Positions 40,667 to 48,639 of a stretch of DNA of 64,000 nt are shown piece after piece (the first letter of the stretch is position 1; each line of letters begins with the position of its first letter). The notes under the pieces were generated by a model. The model was not told the origin of the DNA, did not search any database, and worked only from the letters and a program-made list of their open reading frames with translations. This stretch comes from Mesostigma viride. Taxonomy: Eukaryota > Streptophyta > Mesostigmatophyceae > Mesostigmatales > Mesostigmataceae. The DNA lies in NCBI GenBank assembly GCA_009746045.1, contig RPFO01000359.1:594662-658661 (forward strand), read 5' to 3'. The position numbers and the translations under genes were made by a program.

Positions 40667-41848
40667 ATGGAGGCCCCCGCATCGTCTTCAGTTCTTGCTG
40701 CCGAGTCTATCGATGACAAACTTGCTGCAAACAAAATCGCCAGCGAAAATGCCGCCGCCAAGAAAGCCGCTAACAAGCGCACCAAGATTGCGGCAGCGAC
40801 TTCGGAAGCAACTCCGATAGCGGAAGAAACCTCCTTGCCGGACTCCATTTCTTCCTCATTCTACACAGACAAACGTTTGAGCCTGGACGACATCGCTGCC
40901 TTCCTCGGCTTCCGCGACGCCCAGGTGCTCAACGTGCTGAAGCTCCGCGACGAACACGACGCCCCGATTCACCACCCTCGCACAGGCCAGGTTATGGTGG
41001 CTGCTTCGGATGACTGGCCTCGGTGGGATCCCAACGACTGCCGTCTTGCCTGTCTTATTTCGTTCTGCCCTGAACTTCGTGCTGCTTATTTCGAGCTGCC
41101 GGCGACGCCCATAGCCAGGCCAGCCCCCGCGCCCGATACTACCGTGCTGCAGGACCTCGCACAGTCTTTTACGACCGTGCAGGGCGACATTACGGTCCTG
41201 AAGGAGACGATGCTGGAGCTGAAGAAGGCCATGGCAGCCCCTGCCAAAACTACCACGTTTGCCGATGTCACCGGCAAGCAGCTGACCACCATCGTTCAGC
41301 AGGCGGCCAAGTCTGCAGCTACCGCTGCGGTCACCCAGAATGCAGTGCAGCAACGCCAACGCAATATGGTAATCAAAGGATTCCAGAAAGGCACAGCAGC
41401 ACAGGAGACAGCACACTCACTTGCCGAAGAGCTGCGCGGCCCAGCGTTTCTGGGGAAGCTGCAGCTCCAGAACCGTGTTGCCATTGAACGTGCCATTCGG
41501 CTGCCAGGCCCTCTGGGCTTGGTCGTCGTCACCATGGCCTCCATGCACGACAAACGCCTCGTGCTGGGAGCACGTCGACTGCTCCAGCCTAACGACTTCA
41601 GCCTCGACGAGGACTACACACCGGCTCAACTGAAGGCGAGGAGCGTGGTGTGGAACAGCACCATCGTCCAGGAGACCAAGAAGCTCGAGACCAAGGGTAA
41701 GCGCATTAAGTTGCGTCTGCTTCAGGATGGCTCCTTTGCAGCATTCTTTGATGGGCAGAGGATTACAGGTGTTCCGATTAACACCCCCGGAGCGGAGTCT
41801 CGTCAGGTGTCTAGCCAGAAGGGTGCTGCCTCTGTTGGTAGACAGTAG
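40667..41848 (+). CDS. L-1 ORF1 protein
   Basis: 393 codons from GCCATGG, the first good ATG. The N-part is Ala/Lys-rich, followed by a middle domain with Trp/Pro and a helical stretch ('FTTVQGDITVLKETMLELKKAM', about 41160-41235). The C-terminal RNA-binding part has 'AIRLPGPLGLVVVTM', and a 'LKARSVVWNSTIVQETKKL' helix, the same order as L1 ORF1p RRM plus C-terminal domain. It differs clearly from the HL ORF1 but shares that C-terminal plan. The protein would coat LINE RNA and act as a chaperone. It lies 74 bp upstream of ORF2. Confidence 0.75.
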   Translation: MEAPASSSVLAAESIDDKLAANKIASENAAAKKAANKRTKIAAATSEATPIAEETSLPDSISSSFYTDKRLSLDDIAAFLGFRDAQVLNVLKLRDEHDAPIHHPRTGQVMVAASDDWPRWDPNDCRLACLISFCPELRAAYFELPATPIARPAPAPDTTVLQDLAQSFTTVQGDITVLKETMLELKKAMAAPAKTTTFADVTGKQLTTIVQQAAKSAATAAVTQNAVQQRQRNMVIKGFQKGTAAQETAHSLAEELRGPAFLGKLQLQNRVAIERAIRLPGPLGLVVVTMASMHDKRLVLGARRLLQPNDFSLDEDYTPAQLKARSVVWNSTIVQETKKLETKGKRIKLRLLQDGSFAAFFDGQRITGVPINTPGAESRQVSSQKGAASVGRQ

Positions 41849-41922
41849 GTAGACAACCTTCCTCGTCGGCTCGCGGCTAACAGGCTTCGGGGACAGCCTC
41901 TAAACAGTCCCGTTCCACTACC

Positions 41923-42800
41923 ATGCATCGACCTAACAGTCGACTGAGACACATGGTGGTGCCGGTATCTCGGGCCAGAACGACAGCTCTCAGCAGCAAG
42001 ATTAGCAACACCCAACGCATGCTAGATTTCCTACGCCTCTGCGTTGCGCAAGCATCCCCGAATACCCAGAGCAGGCGGCAGGCTCGCATCCTACGCCTGC
42101 AGGACAAAATAAATGCGATGAAAAGCACTATTTCCACCGCTTCCCTTCCCCCCTCCGTTCCACCCCCACCTCCATTCCCCGCCGCACCCACCCCCATCAC
42201 CCATCGTCGTTCTCCCCTGGTGGGCCAGCAGGCATCCTTGGCCCTTGCCACTTTTAACACCCGCACATTGCTAGATGACGACCATAGCTGCCGGATCGAG
42301 GAGCTAGTCGCATTTTGCATTGAGCATCGTGTATCTATATTAGGCGTCCAGGAACACCGCCGCACGGTGCCACTTGGCCTGGTGAGCACTGCTCGCTTGG
42401 CGGGTGGCTGGCGGTTTTACTTCGCTGGCAGCGGTACGTCTGGCCAAGGTGGTGTTGGTCTTTTGTGTTCGCCGCTGGCAGTTGCTAGCCTCAGCACGCT
42501 TAAGTTTCTAACCCCACGCCTTATGGTAGCACATTTCACCTCTGTCGAGGGGCGGTCTAAACACCACCTCACGGTGGGGGTGGGCTACGCACCCCACAGT
42601 GGTCTACCTGATTCGGCCCGTGAGGAGTTCTTCGAATCTTTGCATGACCTTGAGGGGGTCACTCCGGCCCGCCACTTTTTGGTTATGCTGCTCGACGCCA
42701 ATGCCACGCTCCCCGTGGGCACTGCTGGCAGTCGCTTTGCGCCTGCTGACACGGAAGATAACGCCAACACCCCCTTTTCTCTGCCTTTTTGCGGGATAGC
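41923..42800 (+). CDS. L-1 ORF2, APE endonuclease (first frame)
   Basis: Starts ACCATGC. After a Pro-rich lead the endonuclease begins at about 42232. It has 'ATFNTRTLL' (Asn), catalytic Glu in 'QEHRR' (about 42350), 'GGVGLLCSP', 'YAPHSG' (Tyr) and 'LDANATL' (Asp/Asn, about 42690). True coding leaves this frame at about 42790-42800; the rest of this open frame to 43536 is not homologous. The enzyme nicks chromosomal DNA to prime reverse transcription. Confidence 0.85.
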
Positions 42801-43697
42801 GGGATGGTTGCTGTCAACTGCCAATTCCAACGTCCCTCACAGGACTTGGTCACTTTTCGTGGCCCTAACGGCCGTCAGGCCTGTCTGGACTACGTGGTGG
42901 TACGGCAGCCCAGGTGCACCTCGGTTCTGGACGCCCGAGTGTTTGACACGCCCACGGTGTGCTCTGACCACCGGTTGGTGCGCGCGACCCTTCGGCTCCG
43001 GTTCCACGTCCCCGCGCGCCGCGCCCCAGTGGTCCGCCCTGACTGGTCTGCTCTACGTCCGGTCAAGGGAGATCCTGAGGACTGGACGGACGCCGAGCAC
43101 GAGCGGAACTGGTGCCGACGGAAGTACCTGTCGGCCCTGGACGCCCGGGCGGACGTCGACGAGCTGGACAATGGTGCCCCCAACGCAGCCATTTTTGCGG
43201 GCTTTGCGGCCCGTGCCCCGTTGCTGGCGGCCCGGCACCTGCCGGTCATGCCCCGCCGCCGCCCCGGCCCGCTCTACCGCCAGGACCCCAAGGTCTTGGC
43301 CGCCCGGCACCGCCTCAAGCGTAACCGGGACCCGCTGCAGAAACCATTGCTCAAGGCCGCCCTTGTGGAGGCCTACGAGCACGCTCAGGACGCGGAGGCG
43401 GCCCAGTGCATCGCGGATGCCAAGGCCTGCCAGGCTCGCAACCAGGGCAAGGACATGTGGTACCACCTCGACCGGCTCGGCGGCCGGCGGCAGCGCACCC
43501 CGGTGGAGCACACGGGGGACGGCACGGCGCCGGTAAGCCTTGACCGCTGGTTGGCCCACAATGTTTCCTTGACCGGTGGGGCTCGCGCCCCCCCCCGCCG
43601 CTTCACCCCGAGACGGCCGCCCGCCTCGGGGTCGCCGGACCCCCGCCGCCGCCAGCGCCCCCCTCCTCGGCCGCGGACTACCAAGTCCCCGCCTTGA
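42789..43697 (+). CDS. L-1 ORF2, end of endonuclease and linker (second frame)
   Basis: Contains 'LDYVVVRQ' and the final catalytic 'CSDHRLV' (about 42961-42981), which complete the endonuclease. A long Arg/Ala-rich linker to the RT follows. It joins the previous segment by a one-base shift near 42790 and the next by another near 43690 in GC-rich sequence. Confidence 0.82.
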   Translation: MRDSGMVAVNCQFQRPSQDLVTFRGPNGRQACLDYVVVRQPRCTSVLDARVFDTPTVCSDHRLVRATLRLRFHVPARRAPVVRPDWSALRPVKGDPEDWTDAEHERNWCRRKYLSALDARADVDELDNGAPNAAIFAGFAARAPLLAARHLPVMPRRRPGPLYRQDPKVLAARHRLKRNRDPLQKPLLKAALVEAYEHAQDAEAAQCIADAKACQARNQGKDMWYHLDRLGGRRQRTPVEHTGDGTAPVSLDRWLAHNVSLTGGARAPPRRFTPRRPPASGSPDPRRRQRPPPRPRTTKSPP

Positions 43698-45391
43698 AGG
43701 AGGGCTGCCTTGCCACCAACGACGTCGTCCACCCCTTCACTTTGGAGGAATTGGACGGCGCCCTTGCTCGCCTGCGGTACGATGCGGCGGTCGGTGCCGA
43801 CCACCTTTCTGCTGAGCTGCTGAAGACCCCTGATCTGGCGGTTAGGGATCTTCTGCTGGCGTTCTGCAACCGTGTCCTGCTCTCTGACGAGCCTCCGCCT
43901 GCTGAGTGGCAGACGGCCATCCGCGTCATGCTGTACAAGAAGGGCTCTGCTGCTGACCCCGGTAACTACCGGGGTGTCTGCCTCCAGAGCGCCGCGCTGA
44001 AGGTCTTCATGCGCATGATGCTGCACAGGCTCCGCGCCGCGCTGGACCCACACCTGGGTGAGTCTCAGATGGGTTTCCGTAGTGGTCGTAACACTGTCAT
44101 GGCTGTGTTTGTCGCGCGCCGGTTGATGGAGGAGGTGCGTCGACTTCCCCCTGACAGTTTGCCGCTGGTCTTCATTTTTGTTGACTATATCAAGGCCTTT
44201 GACACGGTTCTCTGGGAGGCTCTTTGGGCCATCCTAGCTCTGGATCGGGTACCACCTGCGTTTATTGCTGCCATTCGCCGACTGTATGAGGGCTCACAGG
44301 CAGTAGTGCGGACTGCGGAGGGCACCACTCCACCATTCCCCCTTCACCACGGGGTGTGGCAAGGTTGTGTCCTGTCCCCATACCTGTTCATTATTGTCGT
44401 GGATCACGTCATGCGCCGGGCACGTGCGCGCTTTACTGCTCTTAAGGGGTTCGAGCCAGGCTTGGACATCCTTAACGTGAAAGAGCACGGCGGGGTTAGA
44501 CCTGGTTACCGCCTTGCCGACCTGATTTATGCGGATGATACCACCCTCATCGAGAGCCCCGAGCACATTCAGACCTGGCTGGACTGCCTGGGCCTGGAGG
44601 CTCGGGCGGTGGGGCTGGAGATTAGTGTCAAAACTGAGGCGATGGTGATAGGAGCATCCAGTAAACCACCGCTGCCGCGCCTGCTCGACGGGACGGAGGT
44701 CCCGTTCCGCGACCGCTTCAAGCTGTTGGGGATCTGGCTTCCTGACACCGCCGACGATGTGGACACCCGCATCGGCCTTGCCTGGGCCAAGCTCCGTTCG
44801 CTCACACCCTACTGGCGCTCGAAGGGCCTTCACGGGCACCGCAAGCGCATGCTCTTCAAGGTCCTCGTCCTCACGGTGCTCACGTATGGCGCCGAGGCGT
44901 GGACCCTCACACCCAAACTGGCAGCTCGGCTCGACGGCACAGTCTACAGGATGCTCCGGCAGGTCCTTAATGTAGGTTTTTCCGAGCGTCCGTCATCAGA
45001 GTCTTTGTATCATGGCATGCCTCGTGTTTCGGACGAGATTAGGCAGCGTAGGATAGCATTTGTAGGACACCTTGCACGCACCAGCCAGGTCGACACCACC
45101 CTCGGTCTGGCCGGCCCCCAGCGGCTTGGACAGCCAGGGCGGCACATTCTGACCTGGCCTGGCCCCAAGGACATTCCCAAAAGGGTAGGGAAACCTGTCA
45201 CGAACTACGTTCAGATGTTGCTGGACGACCTAGTGGTCCCAGCCCAGTTTGAGCACCGCATCCACTCTCTCTCCCGTCTTTGGACTGCCATGCAGGACAA
45301 GACGCGGTGGAAGAAGATTGTCAAGGCGCACACGCCCGACCCTGTGGGCAAGCCACCTCCCCCCAAGCGGAGGAGGCGTTTTGATGAGTAG
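43694..45391 (+). CDS. L-1 ORF2, reverse transcriptase (third frame)
   Basis: RT blocks in order: 'GADHLSAELLK' (about 43793), 'LYKKGSAADPGNYRGVCL', 'GFRSGRNT' (about 44070), 'FVDYIKAFDTV' (catalytic Asp, about 44180), 'GVWQGCVLSPYLF' (about 44355), and YADD at 44528-44539. A thumb and a C-terminal part 'YGAEAWTL..RMLRQVL' follow, as in many CR1/RTE/L1-like proteins. The Lys/Arg/Pro-rich C-terminus ends at 45391. It copies LINE RNA at the nicked target. The clade cannot be fixed by eye. Confidence 0.9.
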   Translation: MKEGCLATNDVVHPFTLEELDGALARLRYDAAVGADHLSAELLKTPDLAVRDLLLAFCNRVLLSDEPPPAEWQTAIRVMLYKKGSAADPGNYRGVCLQSAALKVFMRMMLHRLRAALDPHLGESQMGFRSGRNTVMAVFVARRLMEEVRRLPPDSLPLVFIFVDYIKAFDTVLWEALWAILALDRVPPAFIAAIRRLYEGSQAVVRTAEGTTPPFPLHHGVWQGCVLSPYLFIIVVDHVMRRARARFTALKGFEPGLDILNVKEHGGVRPGYRLADLIYADDTTLIESPEHIQTWLDCLGLEARAVGLEISVKTEAMVIGASSKPPLPRLLDGTEVPFRDRFKLLGIWLPDTADDVDTRIGLAWAKLRSLTPYWRSKGLHGHRKRMLFKVLVLTVLTYGAEAWTLTPKLAARLDGTVYRMLRQVLNVGFSERPSSESLYHGMPRVSDEIRQRRIAFVGHLARTSQVDTTLGLAGPQRLGQPGRHILTWPGPKDIPKRVGKPVTNYVQMLLDDLVVPAQFEHRIHSLSRLWTAMQDKTRWKKIVKAHTPDPVGKPPPPKRRRRFDE

Positions 45392-45594
45392 TGCAGTTAG
45401 GATTTTCTAGATAGAGTTAGGATAGTTCGATCACGCGGCTTCCTCCACCCCATCCATCATGAAATATGTGCTACATGACCTCCCCACGGAGGCATGTTAT
45501 AATTTAATTTATTTTTTTTTTTAATGCCCCTTCTCAGGGCTATGTGCTACATATACTCCCAACGGAGTTATGTTCCTAATTAATTAATGCCGCC

Positions 45595-46575
45595 GTGGGG
45601 AGGTCATGTAGCACATATTCCATGATGGATGGGGTGGAGGAAGCCGCGTGATCGAACTATACTAACTCTAAGCTATCTAGAAAAAAAAAAAAACAAAAAA
45701 AACACCCTAACTACACTACTCATCAAAACGCCGCCTCCGCTTGGGGGGTCGGGCGTGTGCGCCTTGACAATCTTCTTCCACCGCGTCTTGTCCTGCATGA
45801 CAGTCCAAAGACGGGAGAGAGAGTGGATGCGGTGCTCAAACTGGGCTGGGACCACTAGGCCGTCCAGCAACATCTGAACGTAGTTCGTGACAGGTTTCCC
45901 TACCCGTTTGGGAATGTCCTCTGGGCCAGGCCAGGTCAGAATGTGCCGCCCTGGCTGGCCAAGCCGCTGGGGGCCGGCCAGACCGAGGGTGGTGTCGACC
46001 TGGCTGGTGCGGGCAAGGTGTCCGACAAATGCTATCCTACGCTGCCTAATCTTGTCCGAAACACGAGGCATGCCATGATACAAAGATTCTGATGACGGAC
46101 GCTCGGAAAAACCTACGTTAAGGACCTGTCGGAGCATCCTGTAAACCGTGCCGTCTAGCCGAGCTGCTAGCTTGGGTGGGAGGGTCCCCGCCTCGGCGCC
46201 ATACGTGAGCACCGTGAGGACGAGGACCTTGAAGAGCATGCGCTAATTGCGGTGCCCGCCTAGGCCCTTCGAGCGCCAGTAGGGTGTGAGTGAACGGAGC
46301 TTGGCCCAGGCAAGGCCGATGCGGGTGTCCACATCGTCGGCGGTGTCAGGAAGCCAGCTCCCCAACAGCTTGAAGCGGTCGCGGAACAGGACCTCCGTCC
46401 CGTCGAGCAGGCGCGGCAGCGGTGGTTTACTGGAGGCCCTAATCACCATCGCCTCGGTTTTGACACTAATCTCCAACCCCACCGCCCGCGCCTCCAGGCC
46501 CAGGCAGTCCAGCCAGGTCTGAATGTGCTCGGGACTCTCGATGAGGGTGGTATCATCCGCATAAATCAGGTCGGC
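45595..46575 (-). pseudogene. L-2 RT C-terminal part
   Basis: Minus-strand homologue of L-1 from the YADD motif (about 46550) to the stop and 3' UTR. One in-frame TAG from a 3-bp insertion (about 46240) and scattered changes break it. It is 5'-truncated just upstream of YADD. Confidence 0.88.
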
Positions 46576-46703
46576 CACATTTCCATCTCCATTCATATTC
46601 ATCATCCTGAACGACTCGAAACCGCGGACAAGACAACGGCAGACTCGAGCTACCATGGTCCGGATTCTCCGATTTCTGGCCTGCACTATTTACTCCTTGA
46701 TAC

Positions 46704-46861
46704 CTGAGCGGCAGTGGCCCCGACGGATCCCCATGCATACAGAGGAGCGGGAGGCCGTTGATGCCGGTGGCGATGGCGGTGACGGCGGGGCGCAGCAAGG
46801 GGCTGGGGCACGATGGATGGATGAATTCATGAAACTCGTGCTCCCGTTGGGGAGTCACCCG
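46704..46861. other. Spacer before the ATGG microsatellite
   Basis: No gene. The end, CTCGTGCTCCCGTTGGGGAG at about 46838, matches a LINE-like 3' end also seen at 57615, just before the GATG repeats in both places. Confidence 0.5.
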
Positions 46862-47067
46862 ATGGATGGATGGATGGATGGATGGATGGATGGATGGATG
46901 GATGGATGGATGGATGGATGGATGGATGGATGGATGGATGGATGGATGGATGGATGGATGGATGGATGGATGGATGGATGGATGGATGGATGGATGGATG
47001 GATGGATGGATGGATGGATGGATGGATGGATGGATGGATGGATGGATGGATGGATGGATGGATGGAT
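46862..47067. repeat. (ATGG)n microsatellite, about 51 units
   Basis: Uninterrupted GATG repeats. ORFs reading MDGW or HPSI come from the repeat. Confidence 0.97.
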
Positions 47068-48534
47068 TTTCTGATCAGACACTCCGCAAAGGTGAAAACC
47101 TTTGCGTTCAGTGCCGGGCCGCGGAAAACGCGGAAAACGCGATCTGCAAATGAATCCGACCGGAATCGAACTGGGGACCTCTCGCACCAATTTTGCTGAC
47201 TATAGGACGGACGTCTCCGGTTACCATGGCATCGCCAACTTACACCTACAGTCATCCGCAAAAGTTCTCCTGTCCGGGGAGTGATGCAAGCCTTTCGGAT
47301 TTGGTACTAGATAAATCACTCGAGATCTGTGTGTAGGAGTACTACACACGTGTCTGCACGCGAGACTTGTTCAGTCTCGCACCGTGAGACGGGCTGAACA
47401 CGGCTGAATCCTTCTTTAGAAGGGGGCGTAGCCGGTACTATCGAAATCAGCCAAGCGTATATTCTGATCAGACACTCCGCAAAGGTGAAAACCTTTGCGT
47501 TCAGTGCCGGGCCGCGGAAAACGCGGAAAACGCGATCTGCAAATGAATCCGACCGGAATCGAACTGGGGACCTCTCGCACCAATTTTGCTGACTATAGGA
47601 CGGACGTCTCCGGTTACCATGGCATCGCCAACTTACACCTACAGTCATCCGCAAAAGTTCTCCTGTCCGGGGAGTGATGCAAGCCTTTCGGATTTGGTAC
47701 TAGATAAATCACTCGAGATCTGTGTGTAGGAGTACTACACACGTGTCTGCACGCGAGACTTGTTCAGTCTCGCACCGTGAGACGGGCTGAACACGGCTGA
47801 ATCCTTCTTTAGAAGGGGGCGTAGCCGGTACTATCGAAATCAGCCAAGCGTATATTCTGATCAGACACTCCGCAAAGGTGAAAACCTTTGCGTTCAGTGC
47901 CGGGCCGCGGAAAACGCGGAAAACGCGATCTGCAAATGAATCCGACCGGAATCGAACTGGGGACCTCTCGCACCAATTTTGCTGACTATAGGACGGACGT
48001 CTCCGGTTACCATGGCATCGCCAACTTACACCTACAGTCATCCGCAAAAGTTCTCCTGTCCGGGGAGTGATGCAAGCCTTTCGGATTTGGTACTAGATAA
48101 ATCACTCGAGATCTGTGTGTAGGAGTACTACACACGTGTCTGCACGCGAGACTTGTTCAGTCTCGCACCGTGAGACGGGCTGAACACGGCTGAATCCTTC
48201 TTTAGAAGGGGGCGTAGCCGGTACTATCGAAATCAGCCAAGCGTATATTCTGATCAGACACTCCGCAAAGGTGAAAACCTTTGCGTTCAGTGCCGGGCCG
48301 CGGAAAACGCGGAAAACGCGATCTGCAAATGAATCCGACCGGAATCGAACTGGGGACCTCTCGCACCAATTTTGCTGACTATAGGACGGACGTCTCCGGT
48401 TACCATGGCATCGCCAACTTACACCTACAGTCATCCGCAAAAGTTCTCCTGTCCGGGGAGTGATGCAAGCCTTTCGGATTTGGTACTAGATAAATCACTC
48501 GAGATCTGTGTGTAGGAGTACTACACACGTGTCT
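47068..48534. repeat. 393-bp tandem repeat, 3.7 copies, with tRNA-like segment
   Basis: Units 47068-47460, 47461-47853, 47854-48246 and a partial 48247-48534 appear essentially identical. Each contains, on the minus strand, AGTTCGATTCC preceded by GCGAGAGGTCCCC, which looks like the T-arm side of a tRNA and its B box. It also contains GCGGAAAAC twice and short inverted repeats (GAGACTTG..CAGTCTC). The 60-aa and 112-aa ORFs it carries repeat with it and show no known domain. Confidence 0.9.
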
Positions 48535-48639
48535 GGATGGATGGATGGATGGATGGATGGATGGATGGATGGATGGATGGATGGATGGATGGATGGATGG
48601 ATGGATGGATGGATGGATGGATGGATGGATGGATGGATT
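48535..48639. repeat. (ATGG)n microsatellite, about 26 units
   Basis: The same motif and strand phase as 46862-47067. Together the two bracket the 393-bp repeats. Confidence 0.97.

Larger units (their letters stand above)
40418..45523 (+). mobile_element. L-1: near-full-length LINE with two ORFs
   Basis: ORF1 and ORF2 (endonuclease then RT) are followed by a 3' UTR that ends in a stem-loop (CCTCC CCAC GGAGG) and an AT/T-rich tail. ATGCCCCTTCTC at 40406-40417 and 45524-45535 is the likely TSD. Two further copies at 40375 and 40391 leave the 5' edge uncertain by about 30 bp. It is inserted into the HL-1 3' UTR. ORF2 carries two frameshifts, so this copy is not autonomous. Confidence 0.85.
6691..45585 (+). 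mobile_element. HL-1: ORF1-only non-LTR element, split by Ty3-1 and L-1
   Basis: Segments: 6691-8234 (most of ORF1 and the 3' UTR), 40201 to about 40417 (more 3' UTR) and 45536-45585 (terminal stem-loop and tail). All align in order with HL-2 (9863-11808) and HL-3 (54744-56706). It is 5'-truncated within ORF1. Ty3-1 sits in its 3' UTR with a 5-bp TSD. L-1 sits further 3' with ATGCCCCTTCTC repeated. Confidence 0.8.
6624..46575 (-). mobile_element. L-2: 5'-truncated LINE, split by HL-1 and its contents
   Basis: The tail and 3' terminus are at 6624-6690. The rest (3' UTR and C-terminal part of the RT protein) is at 45595-46575. The right part reads on the minus strand as the same protein as L-1 residues after the YADD motif, with one in-frame stop caused by a 3-bp insertion at about 46240. 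HL-1 interrupts it near the 3' end, with AATGCCGCC repeated at 6682-6690 and 45586-45594. Confidence 0.75.
6576..46703 (+). mobile_element. P-3: 3' end of a Penelope-like element, split by a 40-kb nested stack
   Basis: The left piece (6576-6623) and right piece (46576-46703) together match the P-1 3' region 37243-37403. They begin with the GTAAGCCAGCC segment and end with a slightly degenerate CTCCTTG. L-2 and everything nested in it lies between them, bounded by an 11-bp TSD, CACATTTCCAT (6613-6623 and 46576-46586). P-3 is 5'-truncated and non-coding. Confidence 0.75.

Noticed and set aside
42800-43536. Continuation of the 41923 ORF to 43536 as real protein
   Set aside because: The conserved endonuclease end (SDHR) is in the other frame; this part is Pro/Arg/Thr-rich noise from GC-rich DNA.
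46080-46110. Possible hammerhead ribozyme (CTGATGA followed by GGAAAAAC)
   Set aside because: It lies in conserved RT-protein coding sequence, and stem II would have only two pairs.
47140-47240. Functional tRNA gene in the 393-bp repeats
   Set aside because: Only the T-arm side resembles a tRNA; the D and anticodon arms do not fold into a full cloverleaf.
46655-47261. MDGW / HPSI repeat proteins
   Set aside because: Translations of the ATGG microsatellite.
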